From Branchipolynoe longqiensis (taxonomy: Eukaryota > Annelida > Polychaeta > Phyllodocida > Polynoidae): a stretch of 64,000 nucleotides of DNA. This document shows, piece after piece, positions 1 to 11,163 of the stretch. Location of the stretch: the NCBI GenBank assembly GCA_030323885.1, contig CM059192.1, positions 63,729,593 through 63,793,592 of the forward strand, in the 5' to 3' direction. The stretch's first letter is position 1, and each line of letters begins with the position of its first letter. The notes under the pieces were generated by a model. The model was not told the origin of the DNA and searched no databases. It worked only from the letters and a program-made list of their open reading frames with translations. The position numbers were made by a program, and so were the translations under genes.

Positions 1-240
1 GGCAAAAGCAGTTTGTTGTCTCGAAAATGGCCGCCCCCATAGGCGATGCAAAAGCTGTGCTGTGATTGGCTGAAACCACTGAATACGGCACCCATTTTCG
101 AGGCGCTTTTTGTCTCCTGTCTGAAATGGGAGGCGTCTCTGAGACGCACCCTGAATGCAAATAGGCCAAAAACCATTGCGGAGACGTCTCCGTGGCGCCT
201 GCAAGGCGCACCCTGAAAGTGGTCCTGCTAACGTGACTGC
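1..240. repeat. Dispersed repeat, copy 1 (second copy near 57070-57265)
   Basis: This stretch resembles 57070-57265: both share 'GGCTGAAACCACTGAATACG', a 'CTCGAAAATGGC' block and an inverted 'CCATTTTCGAGG' block, then 'GTCT-C-GAGACG' runs. The two arms around the central block can pair, so it may be a foldback or MITE-type element. No coding potential is seen. The left edge is cut by the window. Confidence 0.55.
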
Positions 241-270
241 AAGACCAATATTCTTAACTTAATGCTTTAC

Positions 271-592
271 AAAATCAAGAACTTTTCTGAGATAAATATA
301 GGAAATTGATTGTTATAATCTACCTTACTTTAGATTGAAGTAATTTTTATTTTAAACGGCTAGGTTTTTGAGATATTTGAAGTGCAAACATGTCAAATTA
401 GTTTTGGCAAGCACGCCAAAACTGTCACATTAGGCTTTCACAGTAACATGTTCTATTAAATTGCCTCGGTATTCCCTTCTATTTGGCAACAAATGCTTAA
501 TAAGTACATCAGTTAGATATGTAGAATTCATTCTAGATAATTGCTTTGGTTTTGAAAATTTGATGCCCCATCGGACTATGCAACTTGAAATG
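271..592 (+). mobile_element. MITE family A, copy 1 (5' end diverged)
   Basis: Non-coding element of about 330 bp. It shares a core with seven other segments in this window (for example 58245-58571 and 59334-59680), including 'TTCTATTAAATTGCC' and 'CATCGGACTATGCA' at the right end. In better copies the two ends are inverted repeats of the type 'AAAGCTGCATAGTCCGATG'. Here the left inverted repeat is unrecognisable. It lies 3' of RBM22 exon 8. Confidence 0.7.
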
Positions 593-770
593 ATAGCCAG
601 AGAAAATACACAGAATATATATATATATATTTTAGACCATGTAGATAGAATATGTGAGAAATAAACAAACAGCAAATTAGCAACAATAACAAAAATCGCA
701 GAAATCCATGAAATCACGATGATCTGTCATCACGCGTTTTCACAGCGATTAGAATCAATGAGGCACGTAC

Positions 771-920
771 CTGGCATTGGGGGCGGGCCGCGCATCATGG
801 CGGGAGGCATGCCGGGGGGCGGGGGGCCCCTCATCATGTGTAGAGGCGGTGGCATCATGGCAGGAGGCGCGTTCAGGTTAAAGTAGTTGTTGGTCAGCTC
901 CTCCGGAGGCATTGGCAGTG
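771..920 (-). CDS. RBM22: RBM22 exon 8 (Pro/Met/Gly-rich tail)
   Basis: Codes residues 332 (part) to 381 plus one base. It starts after an acceptor ending TGACAG and ends at donor GTACGT (765-770). It begins LPMPPEEL and then gives repeated PPPxMM and RGPPP blocks, as expected for the RBM22 C-terminal region. The next exon should lie left of the window: nothing between 1 and 764 extends this frame after an acceptor. Confidence 0.93.
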
Positions 921-3900
921 CTGTCAAGACCAGCACAAAGATCACTCAGCATGCGCAGCCAGCAGTTAATGGGCAAATTGAAAACCGCTTCACGTTGCGT
1001 AACCTGATGGCTTGGGATTCCCTGCCTTACTTTCACTGATTCAGATGGGGTGACTCGGCTGGGATTTGAACCCACGACCTCCGTACGGGAAGCCAGCCAG
1101 CACGTTTACCAATTTTGCTTCCACACCTGATGTGTACTGTTCACACTTAGACGTTGTCATGTCACACACCACATATCAGTATTAAATATAATCTCTAAAC
1201 AGCCATAACATTAATTCAATTATTCTCTTTTTGAGGAAATTAAAAAGATAAGAATTGCTTTGAATAAATAAAAGACCAACAGATTAGCATCCCTGTACGT
1301 ACCACCTGGCAGGCCTGGTACGGGCTCCAGCTTCTTGGCAATGTCCTCCCCATCCTTCTTGGGCTGAACGTGCTGCGCATGCGCACGGCCCCACTTAATG
1401 TTGAGACGCCGGCCCTGAATGATGAGCTTATTAAAGGAACGCTCAGCTGCAGCCTCTGACGCCGAGCGGGCCGTGAACTGGATGAAGGCACACTGCTGCC
1501 GGCTTACCATCGTCACTGAGCGGATCTCCCCGAACTGGTAGAAGTGGTCCCTGTGTACACAACACAAACAAAGGCTGTGAGCAGCGTTCATACAAAAGGT
1601 TGGCCACCAGATTCACAAACATTTTCAAGGAGACACGCAGCACTTTGAATACCAAAACTTTATACGATCTACTCAAAAGTATGCAATGTTGGGAAAACAA
1701 TTCCACAAAAGTAACTGACAGAAATTTGTCAAAAACAAATTCACATCAAATATCATGAACATGTTATAATCAGGGTTCATACACCAGAATCAAGATAATT
1801 CAAGAACATACAGTTAAATTCAAGAACATTTCAGGGTAGGCCTACTCAATCCAAAAATCTAAATTCAAGAATTTTGGAGACGCATGCAAATCATGGCTGT
1901 GAGAAACGCCAGGAGTAAGGACCAAGGACAAAGGCCATGTCCAATTTATAAGGAAAGGGTGCTTCTCGTTATGAAGTTAGTACAGCAAAATCGCTTTTAT
2001 ACAAGGAGAAATTTAGAAAAATGTTATTTTTCATTATATAACTATTCATGCCTAAATCAAAGCTACCTATGAGTTATACCCGTCACACTACGATGTAACG
2101 CGATAGTGTAAGTCGAGATACGTTACTCGTTCGTTAAGCCTACATCGAGATACAGTGACACATGTCAAGGTTTTGGACATACCCAGAACTTTCGACGTGG
2201 CTTGATGTAAGGCCATTATGTTGGGCTCATGTTGTGCTCAAATTAGGCTTACGTCGAGATACGTTGGTCTTACGTCGAGATACGTTGAGCTACGTCAACT
2301 TACGGTAGACTGACGGAGAGCCTGGAAGAACATGTAGCCTGCCCGCTGACAAGGGGGTGTTAAAGTATCTCAAGGTAGGTCAAACGTGTCTCTGACATTA
2401 GTACAACGTGTCTCTGACGTTGGTGCAACGTGTCTTGACGTATTCGACAAACGGCTGGCACATGCGTAATGTATGTAATGTGCACCAACGTTCTTTGAAC
2501 GTAAGCGAACGTGGTATGAACATTTTGCCTTTGAGTATATAAAGGCATCCACGTCGAGCGCTCACCGTCCTTACGCGTAGCACGCTGGACTGTCGTTAGA
2601 CTGACCTGCTCACTCGCGGGCCTGACGTCGACTCACATTAAATTTACGTCAGAGTCACACATAGCTACGTTAGGGCGGGCATAATTACGTGAGTCCTACG
2701 TTAAGCCAATGCTAGAGTTTTGCTAGGCTGACGCAACACGCGCTGGAGGCTCGTTAGCCATACGTTGCACAATTATTTTTTGACGTTCTAACTCGTTGAG
2801 ACACGTCACAACTACGTTGCACTGACGTCCAATTTGGCCCTGAAACGCCGAGAATATCGACGTATCTCGATGTAAAAAAGTGATTTTTATGTTGCCCACT
2901 CGCTGGCCTGTTACGTTGTAGTGTGACAGGGGTATTACTTGGGTAAACCCAGCACCTCTTATTGAATTTCTAAGAACTGGCTTCCATGACTATCGCCACC
3001 CCCTAATGAATTTGCAAGCGCCATCACAATGATCGCCAAGAACTGTAGGAGTACAGGTCTCCATGAGTTTGTAGGAGCGAACACCACTGTCCCCCCATGA
3101 TACATGAGTAAATATTGCCCCCCCCCCCGTGAATATACCTGAGTAAGCACGCCTTCCCGCATGATGTATGAGTAAACACTGCCTGCCCACATGAATTGTA
3201 TCAGCAAACACCACCTCCCCCATCATGTATGAGTAAACACTGCCTGCCATCATGAATTGTATCAGCAAACACCACCTCCCCCATCATGTATGAGTAAACA
3301 CTGCCTGCCATCATGAATTGTATCAGCAAACATCATCTCCCCCATCATGTATGAGTAAACATGAGTAAACACTGCCTGCCATTATGAATTGCATCAGCAA
3401 ACACCACCTCCCCCACCATGTATGAGTAAACACTGCCTGCCTTTATGAATTGCATCAGCAAAGACCACCTCCCCCATCATGTATGAGTAAACACTGCCTG
3501 CCATCATGAATTGTATCAGCAAACATCATCTCCCCCATCATGTATGAGTAAACATGAGTAAACACTGCCTGCCATTATGAATTGCATCAGCAAACACCAC
3601 CTCCCCCACCATGTATGAGTAAACACTGCCTGCCTTTATGAATTGCATCAGCAAAGACCACCTCCCCCATCATGTATGAGTAAACACTGCCTGCCATCAT
3701 GAATTTGTAGCAGCAAATACTGTTTTTATGTGTGCTCCTGACCTGAGTTCCTTCTCTGTGATCTTCTCGCCGAGGTTGCCCACGTACAGTGTGGTGATGG
3801 TGCGGTCTTCGGGCGAGTCAAGCTTTGGCATATTTTGGTAACGGTTCAACAGCTTCTCAGCCACCGGGTCATTCAGACCATAGTAACGGTCCTTGATGTT

Positions 3901-6900
3901 CTGGTCAGCCAGCGGGTCGTCTGGGTCTGTCGGCTTCTCGTGCCTGCGACAGAATGTTCAAAGATTATGAACTTCCACATTCAACTATGTCTGTAGGAGT
4001 TAGGTTTCTGGCAATTTTTATCCGCTCTCTTCACCACATGTCCACAAACTACAAGTAGCCAAGTAGTGCACACTATATTACATTAAAAGGTATGTGGCCA
4101 TTAAATAGATCTTTCTTTTAAATAGTGAATTTGTTGTTTTAAAAACGCTTGAATGGAATAAATATGTATTGCGCAATATAAGCAGTCCTACCACAGCCTA
4201 CCATGCTCGGATCAAGCCTAATCTATGACACCTGGATCAAAACAAGTCTATATGCCATGGACATGCTTTCAAGCTTCCAGATTTCTACAATTTTGCAGAT
4301 TTCTACAAATTTAGAAATGCTGATTCCAAACACAGAAAAAAAAATCCGAAGAGATTTCACTGAAGGTGTCAAATTTAAAACAAATTAAAATCGCAGTGTT
4401 GAATTTGTGAATGACAAGGGACCACTGCCAGATGAAAAGGGTTACCATGGAGATTCATGAATATTATGGGATATCAAATGAAAATTCATACAAAACCCCA
4501 CTTTAAAACCACTCAGCTTTGTTAATAACACACAATTGGTTTGCTTGGGAGTTTATTGGCATTTCACGTCAAGACGGTTATATCAAGACGGTACAGGGAC
4601 AAGGAAGCAATACTAACCGGTAGGGGCACTCCTCACCACGCTTACACTCCCCCTTCACCCAGAAGGAACAGATGTGGGGCCGGTTCCGCTTATAGTATGG
4701 TGTTGTTCGCGCCAGCTTCAGCAACATGTCGCTCGGACTCATCGCCTTGCCTAGTGCACCCACAGTCACTGTGCCATCGCTGTTCGCAAGCTGCAACATA
4801 CACATACCATTGTTTGTTGATGGGTTTCTGGATCATGTGAGGCCATGAGGGTGATTCTCAGAAACTGTGTACCACATATTTGGTATCCACATTACATTGT
4901 TAATGACTAAGCCCCTTTTTTGTGGGGGGGGGGGGGGCGGAGCAAGTCAAATAGTTATTGCTGCCTCTGTGTATTAAGTATGCTAGCAATACTACATATA
5001 TTTAATCCATCCCACAAAATTCAAAAAAAAATTATGCTCATAAGATTTTGCGCAAAAGTGAAAATTTGCATATTGACATGAATCTACCCAAACCTTTTTC
5101 AACTGTTTTCCTGTAAGACAACCTATTTTTTTTGCTTAACTGTAATCAATAGAAAATCCGCTTTGAATTTGTGCGTGTATTTAAATTATGTTATGGATGG
5201 ATGTTACAGTTAATTTTAACGTTTTTCTCATTTTGTATAAGATCAAAATCAAAGGGAAGGAAGGATGGAGGGATGGAGGGAGGGAGGGAGGGAGGGAGGG
5301 AGGGAGGGAGGGAGGGAGGGAGGGAGGGAGGGAGGGAGGGAGGGAGGGAGGGAGGGAGGGAGGGAGGGAGGGAGGGAGGGAGGGAGGGAGGGAGGGAGGG
5401 AGGGAGGGAGGGAGGGAGGGAGGGAGGGAGGGAGACTGACCTCCCGCTCCATGTTCTGCGTGTAGTACTCCTTGTTGACGTCTGACTTGGGCATCTCATC
5501 CTGGATCTTGAGAGCGGCATCCCTCACTTGTACGGGGAGGCCTACAAGCACAACACAGGGTCCCTGATGTAGCGTTCACACATCGCCAACGGACCCCAAC
5601 CCAAACCCTACACAAAACCCATCTAAAGAGGGTTCAAGGAAACCATCGATCTACATAGTTTGATGGGGTAAAGCAGGATTCGAACTCAAATTTGTTGCCA
5701 TTCCGGGGCTAGCGTGCTAACCATTACATAACCTAGACTCCCTAATGCAATCACCCCATTTAAGCCTACCAGTAGAAGTCCAGGAATGGTGCTTTTTCCA
5801 TCAATATTCACATGCTTGTAACTATTTCTGTATGTATATGATTTTGATGAAATTACATAACCTAGAACGTCAACATATGATCTATCCAATGTGCTTGTTG
5901 GATTGAATATATACTAAGTTTGTAAACTCCATTTGTATGAGTGTATTTAGTGAATATTCCTTCATTACTTGTGTCAATGAAAACGGCTCTGAAAACAGGG
6001 TATCTTTAATGGGCCCACGCTTCCTTGCACTACATCATAGAAAGTCAGGGATGGTCCCAGAAGAATTGCAATGACCTCAGCTTTCTAACCATATATGGTT
6101 TACCCTAGGTCAAAAAGGTCAAATTCTGAAATTTAAATAATTTTTATAGTTTAAAGCCCATCTACTGAATTAAAAATGTTAAAAACCTAATAAGATTTGA
6201 TATGGATAGATAGACAATTTGATTCCCTTTCCAATGATACCAATCTTAGTATAGTGCTAGTGAGAGCAAGGAGCCGCAGACAGAATATTGACACCAACCT
6301 CTTTGGGTCTTTGCTGACCACACTAGTTTCACAATGGTGACACCCATGTATAAACATGTATGACATTGATGTCTATTGAGATATATCAGAGAATATATAA
6401 TCTAATTATTTTTAATTTGTATTTTCCATCAAAATGCAACTTTTGATATTTCTAGCTAAATTATTGTCATAGCTAATATGCATTCGTTCCATATGCTATG
6501 TCTGCAAAATTTGAAGAAGATCCACCTATTGGATGAGCCACAGTGAGTGTTCAAAACTTGATGAACAAATCTTTATTTTTTATTTTTGTACACTTTTCTT
6601 TTGTAAGAGCAATCAAAATGCACTTTTTGTATTTCTAGACAGAATACTAATATGATAATGTGTATTACCTCCAGATGATGTGCACTGTCAATTTATAGGG
6701 TGTTACACTGTTATAAATAGGTGAACTATTTTGCATTTATTCAGTCTTGTTGCAGTTTTCCAAGAAAATATCATGCTTTGAAAATGGCTATTTGGCCAAA
6801 TCAGAATGATTTATTTGTTATAAATTGCACTTTTTGACTTTGTCTTAATCTGCTTTACTAATTGATTTAGCAATTCCTTTATATATGTACAATGGAAATT

Positions 6901-9900
6901 GGTTAGCAGAACACCCCTCACATCCTTCCACTTTAAAAAAATTATATTTGGTCAAAGTTTCACCTTTAATTCAAAATGAATACATTTTTATATATTTAAT
7001 CTTAAACAATTATTATCTCCAGAACAATACTATATATAGCCCAACTGTTTTTGGATTTGGGTTTCTAATTTCAACGTCTAGGAGGGAATAGAAATATTGA
7101 ACTATAGGCATATTTTTTTAAATTTCGCTGCCAGTACCTACTACCAGTCTATGTTGCTCGTTGCAGGAGGTCAATACAGAGCACTACAAGATCATAATCC
7201 GATGGGTTAGTGTTTCTACTTAAATTTAATATATTAGGTTGAACTTTACTTTACCTTAGTTTAAAGTAATATTTTTGTTAGCTTAGTTGAGTGTTAGCTT
7301 TGGCATTTGACAGGGAAAACATGACAAATTAATGTTGGTGTGCGTATCAAAAAGCCGGACATCCATAATAGGCTTCACCTGTTATGACAGCATCTAGTAA
7401 ATTCGCTTGGTATTCCTTCTACGCAGCAATAAATGTTTAAAGAATACATCCGTATCTAATTTGGATATGTAGGATCACATCTACTTAAATGATGACTTAT
7501 AAAATGTGATGCGTTCATTGGATTATGGAGCGCTAAGTGATTGAGCGAGTGGTTGATTGAGCGAGTGGTTGATTGAGCGAATGGGTTGGTTGTTTGGTTG
7601 TGAGCTTGTTTGTTTGGTTGTTGGTTGGTTGGGAGTTTTATGTCCTGGCAATATCTAAGGTCATATAAGGACAGGCATCGACTTGTGACTGTGCATTCAT
7701 GGTGACTATATAGTGCTGCCTCACTGAGAGACCAGGCCACCAGCACCATGACCTGATATACCGCGCAGTCACATTATCCGGACACTGAGCCAACCAGAAC
7801 TTGCCCTATGCTAATAATGCCGAGCTCCTGGCTAGGTAGCGACAAGTATCAATTTCTAAGTCATTGGTTTCATTCGACGAGTAAGTGATTGAATAAGTAA
7901 TTGAGTAAGTGATTGAGTGAGAGCTGCTGATCCATACCATATTCCAGGTCGAGGAGGCAGGTCTGGCAGATGTTCTTGAGCTTGCTGCAGGTCTGACACA
8001 CCTCAGTCTTCTTGAACCTCATACGCGCTCCGGGACACCACCGGAACACAGTGAACGGTCGCACGCAGATCTTACACTCCTTCCCGTATTTCTCCTTTGT
8101 CTACAAGCAGACGTGAGATGCACAGGTAACATCCCCCCAAAACCACAGCAGCGGCTTAACATTCGCAAATGCGCTCACAATGCCATCGCATCAGTGAACC
8201 TATTTAATTCAGCATGCCTTGCTACAGCATACCATGTCATCATATTTAGGGGTGAACATCACTTCTGACATTTCTTTAAAACCTAGAAATATTACTTTCT
8301 GGGTGGGGGGTAAAGAAAGCCATGGTTCAGTGGCATTGTAGGATCTATGGGGACTGTCTGCTGTTTCACAGACGTATTTAATTTCTATTTATTGTGATTA
8401 TATATTTGTAACGAGATTTTAAAACATTGTAAATATTAAAATAGATCTTTTTAAAAGACCCTCCCGATGACCGAATAATAAAATGCAAAGGACCCATAGT
8501 TGTTATATAAGAAGCGCCAGTATTTTACAACCTTCTAAATTACCATAATCCTATTTGTATATTTATTACACACATTTGAATATCCTGAAAATCAATAATC
8601 TTTCAACAGCTCAGTGTGGAGAAAATTGATTCTATATTTAAAATTCCTGTTTAAATGCGTATATTTGTCAGTTTTCTGTGATATATGGGAGAATTCAGGT
8701 GTGATACTCCTCAAAACTGGACTGAAACAAATTATAAAAGTTAGATCTTTGTTCCTATATAAAAGCTGTATCACAAAAGTGTAGATAGATGAGAGCCATT
8801 TTTGTTTTGTTTTAAAAGAGAAAATTGTGACACAAACCGTTGTCAAGTTGGTCTAATACTTTCTTTAATTGACAAGGAGTGGATGTAACTATGCCAACGA
8901 GCTATAAATGTGAACCCCGTTGGTTGGTTACTAGGTTAGCAATACAAGTCTAGCTATTTGGACAAATGTATTCATATAAAATGAATTTAAAAGAATTGAA
9001 AATAGCAGACCAGAGTCAATGTACTGTATTAATATTTAATTTTTAATCAAAATAAAATTTTATATATTGCGTTAATGTGAAAACGGAGAAAAAAAAGAGA
9101 CAAATGTTAGAATCAGTACTGATCACAGCACTGTTTTAAATAGCCAAAACCCATGGTGTTAAATCATGGTACTTCAATACAATGCTAATTTATATTGGAT
9201 GTTGCATAGCTCATTGAATAACTGAGGCGGTAAAAAAATATCAATCTGACATACAAGGCAATGCATTTCAGTAACATGCGCTTATTTGTTTTAAATGGAA
9301 TGCATAATTAATTAATTCTCTACCTCCTACATCACTATGTATCTCCCATTTAATATGTACATGACTGAGGTACTATGTCATGTTGCAAATGAACGCGCGA
9401 AGGATATACCATACCATATCAGGCGTCAATTTCCTTACTTTCTCAAAGATGAAACTAGACAATAAAAAGCAAGTTCTTACCATCCGTATGTATGGGTTGT
9501 CACCCAGACATGTCTGACACAAGACTGGGAACTCCTGGAAAGAATAAATGTATTGTACTGTACATTAAAAAGGAAACGTGCTACGACTGATGTGGTGAGA
9601 ATGCTTATTAATATTATAAATATTATTAACATATCGAGAACATTTGCTGAAACTCAAACTACCAAGACTTTATAATACTGCAGATCCCGTGGATACATAA
9701 TTGAGTTTCATATGCATGTGAATAATAATTAATATGTACTTCAGCTACATTAAAAGGGACCAGAGTTTCAAACAAAAAGTAACAAGGTCTCATAGATATA
9801 AGCTAAAGAAACAAGGAAAATAAGAGACAAATGTTCCTGACATTCTGTGTGTTAAATTCCTGGAATATGTTACCGGGTGATTAGACTTGAAAATCAGCAT

Positions 9901-11163
9901 ACACGAGTCCTCACACATCGTCCCATAGGAAAAAGTTGACCGCGCAGCGCCACAGCGTGCAAACAACCCATCGTTTTTCTTATATTTTATTCATTCGCTG
10001 TACAAATCTTGAGTGGAAATTCGAATGTTTAGGATACAAACATTCGGGAATGTAATTTTGCAGGAAGAAATATTTGACAGTTGAGCTGAGAAAAGAACTC
10101 AAAAGTGACCCAAATTCCAGTGCTCATCCGCGCTAATCCGTAAATGGCCCTCATATAATTTTAATATAATCTGGTTGTTAAACATGTTATCTGTTTGTGT
10201 GCCAGGCGGTTTGTTTCAATGTGATGCAGTTTTAGAGATAATTAATTTTTTCTGCATCAAGATTGTGGTTTGTTGTAATTTGCCATGTTGGTTTCGTGCA
10301 TCAAAATTCCTGTCCTCTAAACCAATGCACTTGCTGTGAGATAAATAGCCTATTTTCCAGGCACAACACATATCATAACTTTGCTTCTACTTGACCTATT
10401 AAGTCTATTCATATATGAAACTAAAGGTATTAAAGTGCTTTATCAGAATATATTTGTTTTGAAGGCCTAATATATATTATATTTGACATTTTTCTGCAAG
10501 TTTCTAATATAGTAGAAGCATCCAGCCTAAATAAATGCTTTAAAATCTAGGTTAGAACTGATTATGGAGACATTAACGAAACAGTCAGCAACACATACAC
10601 GAGTATTTTAACCCCAAACTTCAAGAGATAAAAAGACATATGAACTGCTAACAGGCTAATAAAAAGGTAATAGCCTACATAGCCCGTGACCAGTCAGAAG
10701 AGGATATAGTAAAGTTAAAAAGTAATTATCAACAAACATTTGCATTCATCATTTAATGACATAATTCAACAAACCAGCTAATATTAAGTACATAACTGCA
10801 TATATACATGCTTTAGACTATTTTTATGAGCCAAACAAAATAAACATTTTCAACAGAAACATGGTTCACTATTATTACAGATACAAAGTAATCAATTCCT
10901 ACCTATGGCATTTAGGGTTTAGTTACTAGTTAGTACACATGACGCTAAAACAGGGCGATAATAGCAGCATTTAAGGAAAACACCAAAGAAGTCTTATAAA
11001 ACACCAACCATGGAAAAAACACAATCCACAAAAATGAACAAATTAGCAATCTATTATGTGTTTTTAACCCATTCATACAGCAGAAACTCTCTATTCATTT
11101 ATTACTTACCGAATCTTCCCAATTTTGCCGATTGTATGTATTCGCCCCTTTTGACGTCGCCAT
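771..11163 (-). CDS. RBM22: RBM22, pre-mRNA-splicing factor (8 exons seen, 3' end off the window)
   Basis: The exons, in coding order, are 11163-11110, 9534-9481, 8100-7938, 5541-5441, 4790-4618, 3943-3743, 1550-1303 and 920-771. All have GT-AG borders and all joins keep frame, giving 381 residues; human RBM22 has about 420, so the Pro-rich tail and stop lie left of base 1. Residues 24-88 hold paired Cys motifs (CQTC, CKIC, CQTC, CQTC). A CCCH finger sits at Cys165-Cys173-Cys179-His183. An RRM spans about 229-305 with RNP2 'LYVGN' and RNP1 'QCAFIQF', followed by a Pro/Met-rich tail. Family knowledge: RBM22 (yeast Cwc2/Ecm2-like) contacts U6 snRNA and the intron in the catalytic spliceosome, in the nucleus. 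Similarity to the vertebrate protein is strong over the whole length, so the call is firm. The gene shares its 5' region with JMJD8. Confidence 0.96.
1046..1135 (-). mobile_element. tRNA-like SINE head fragment
   Basis: Read on the minus strand it contains 'GGTTCAAATCCCAGC', a B-box-like sequence, preceded by a Gly/Cys-rich anticodon-arm-like stretch. It does not fold as a full tRNA (no clean acceptor stem seen), so a tRNA-derived SINE head is more likely than a functional tRNA gene. It lies in RBM22 intron 7. Confidence 0.5.
1303..1550 (-). CDS. RBM22: RBM22 exon 7 (RRM core)
   Basis: Codes residues 249-332. It carries RNP1 'QCAFIQF' (269-274 region) and the end of the RRM '[10 protein letters not shown]', then a Lys-rich linker and 'LEPVPGLPG', which matches the vertebrate protein. 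The donor is GTACGT at 1297-1302. Choosing it over an upstream GT gives the conserved Gly-Ala join to exon 8. Confidence 0.95.
2077..2934. mobile_element. Complete PIF/Harbinger-type MITE with TTA target duplication
   Basis: 858-bp non-coding element. The left end 'TACCCGTCACACTACG' is mirrored by the right end 'GTAGTGTGACAGGGGTA'. It is flanked by TTA at 2074-2076 and 2935-2937, the 3-bp target duplication typical of PIF/Harbinger elements. The interior is packed with 'TACGT' and 'GAGATACGTT' motifs on both strands (subterminal repeats). A TATA box, TATATAAA, lies at 2536-2543 but no long ORF follows it. Related ends occur at 13446 and 22400. It lies in RBM22 intron 6. Confidence 0.85.
2955..3715. 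repeat. Minisatellite, about 61-bp unit with higher-order repeat
   Basis: About a dozen copies of a unit containing 'CATGTATGAGTAAACACTGC' and 'GCATCAGCAAACACCACCTC'. From about 3362 a block of roughly three units (about 193 bp) is itself repeated almost exactly from about 3555, which shows a recent higher-order duplication. The array ends just left of the RBM22 exon 6 donor and is transcribed within intron 6. Confidence 0.85.
3743..3943 (-). CDS. RBM22: RBM22 exon 6 (linker and RNP2)
   Basis: Codes residues 182-249. It holds the last zinc ligand His183, then '[17 protein letters not shown]', which is nearly invariant in RBM22, and RNP2 '[12 protein letters not shown]'. The acceptor ends TCGCAG and the donor is GTCAGG. 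It splits arginine codons at both ends and joins in frame to exons 5 and 7. Confidence 0.95.
4618..4790 (-). CDS. RBM22: RBM22 exon 5 (CCCH zinc finger)
   Basis: Codes residues 125-181 plus two bases. It contains '[17 protein letters not shown]' and the finger C-x7-C-x5-C-x3-H (Cys165, 173, 179; His183 comes from exon 6). The acceptor ends TTGCAG (just right of 4790) and the donor is GTTAGT (4612-4617). Confidence 0.95.
4848..5160. repeat. Dispersed repeat, copy 1 (second copy 34655-35025)
   Basis: Shares long similarity in the same orientation with 34655-35025, including 'GTATCCACATTACATTG', 'AGCAAGTCAAATAGTTATTG' and 'GAAAATTTGCATATTGA'. This copy holds a run of about 16 G at 4922-4937. 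No ORF or obvious terminal repeats; the type is unknown. It lies in RBM22 intron 4. Confidence 0.6.
5243..5434. repeat. (GGGA)n microsatellite touching a splice donor
   Basis: Nearly perfect GGGA repeat from about 5275, with a degenerate start (AAGG, ATGG). It ends at 5434, so only the six donor bases (5435-5440) separate it from RBM22 exon 4. In the RBM22 transcript it reads as a long CUCC pyrimidine tract directly after the 5' splice site. The long Gly/Glu/Arg or Leu/Pro/Ser ORFs across it are artefacts of the repeat. Confidence 0.95.
5441..5541 (-). CDS. RBM22: RBM22 exon 4
   Basis: Codes residues 91-124: '[11 protein letters not shown]', then '[20 protein letters not shown]', a highly conserved RBM22 block. 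The acceptor ends TTGTAG, the donor is GTCAGT, and a glycine codon is split with exon 3. The donor is followed at once by the CTCC microsatellite. Confidence 0.95.
5648..5735 (-). mobile_element. tRNA-like SINE head fragment
   Basis: On the minus strand it reads a B-box-like 'GAGTTCGAATCCTGC' after a 'GGTTAGCACGCTAGC' stretch, like other tRNA-derived SINE heads here. No full cloverleaf is evident. It lies in RBM22 intron 3. Confidence 0.45.
5736..7185. other. Intron sequence with no recognised feature
   Basis: AT-rich part of RBM22 intron 3. I see no coding exon, terminal repeat or tandem array. The short ORFs here (for example 5686-5889 and 6885-7091) have no recognisable motif and lack exon-like codon use. 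Confidence 0.5.
7187..7535 (+). mobile_element. MITE family A, copy 2
   Basis: It starts 'ATAATCCGATGGGTTAGTG' and ends 'TTCATTGGATTATGGAGCGC', a diverged inverted pair. In between it follows the family core (a 'TTAAAGTAAT' block, then 'GGCTTCACCTGTTATGACAG' and 'CTTGGTATTCCTTCTA'). It lies in RBM22 intron 3, directly left of a minus-strand SINE. Confidence 0.7.
7633..7862 (-). mobile_element. SINE family S, 5'-truncated copy
   Basis: The reverse complement matches the body of the full SINE at 61490-61807: 'CGCTACC/TTCCTAGC', 'GCAAGTTCTGGTTGGCTCAG', 'CACCATGAATGCACAGTCAC' and 'GACCTTAGATATTGCCAGGA'. It lacks the tRNA-like head and lies in RBM22 intron 3, between exon 3 and a MITE. Confidence 0.75.
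7938..8100 (-). CDS. RBM22: RBM22 exon 3 (Cys-rich region)
   Basis: Codes residues 37-91 (part). It contains 'YGKECKIC', '[20 protein letters not shown]' and two further Cys pairs, '[14 protein letters not shown]', all diagnostic of the RBM22/Ecm2 N-terminal zinc region. The acceptor ends TTGTAG and the donor is GTATGG (7932-7937). Confidence 0.95.
8101..9480. other. RBM22 intron 2, nothing recognised
   Basis: AT-rich intron of 1380 bp between exons 2 and 3. I see no repeat shared with other parts of the window and no credible exon; the 84-codon ORF on the minus strand (8592-8846) has no motif. Confidence 0.5.
9481..9534 (-). CDS. RBM22: RBM22 exon 2
   Basis: An 18-codon exon, residues 19-36, [18 protein letters not shown]. 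It starts after TTCCAG and ends at donor GTAAGA. It carries the first Cys pair of the N-terminal zinc region. In-frame joins on both sides and near identity to the vertebrate exon make it secure although it is short. Confidence 0.95.
9535..11109. other. RBM22 intron 1, nothing recognised
   Basis: 1575 bp of AT-rich sequence. No terminal inverted repeats, tandem arrays or family matches were seen by eye. Confidence 0.5.
11110..11163 (-). CDS. RBM22: RBM22 exon 1 (start codon)
   Basis: 18 codons, [18 protein letters not shown], ending at donor GTAAGT. The ATG at 11163-11161 is chosen because the N-terminus matches vertebrate RBM22 from the first residue. The start lies in 'AAAATGGCGACG', which resembles a YY1/TISU element (core AAnATGGCG), used in genes with very short 5' UTRs. 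Confidence 0.95.

Noticed and set aside
1..764. Possible last exon of RBM22
   Set aside because: No acceptor followed by a Pro/Gly-rich frame in the right phase; the region is a dispersed repeat and a MITE, so the exon must lie outside the window.
5171..5551. Several long ORFs rich in Gly-Arg-Glu or Leu-Pro-Ser
   Set aside because: They are reading frames of the GGGA microsatellite on both strands, with only the RBM22 exon 4 part being real.
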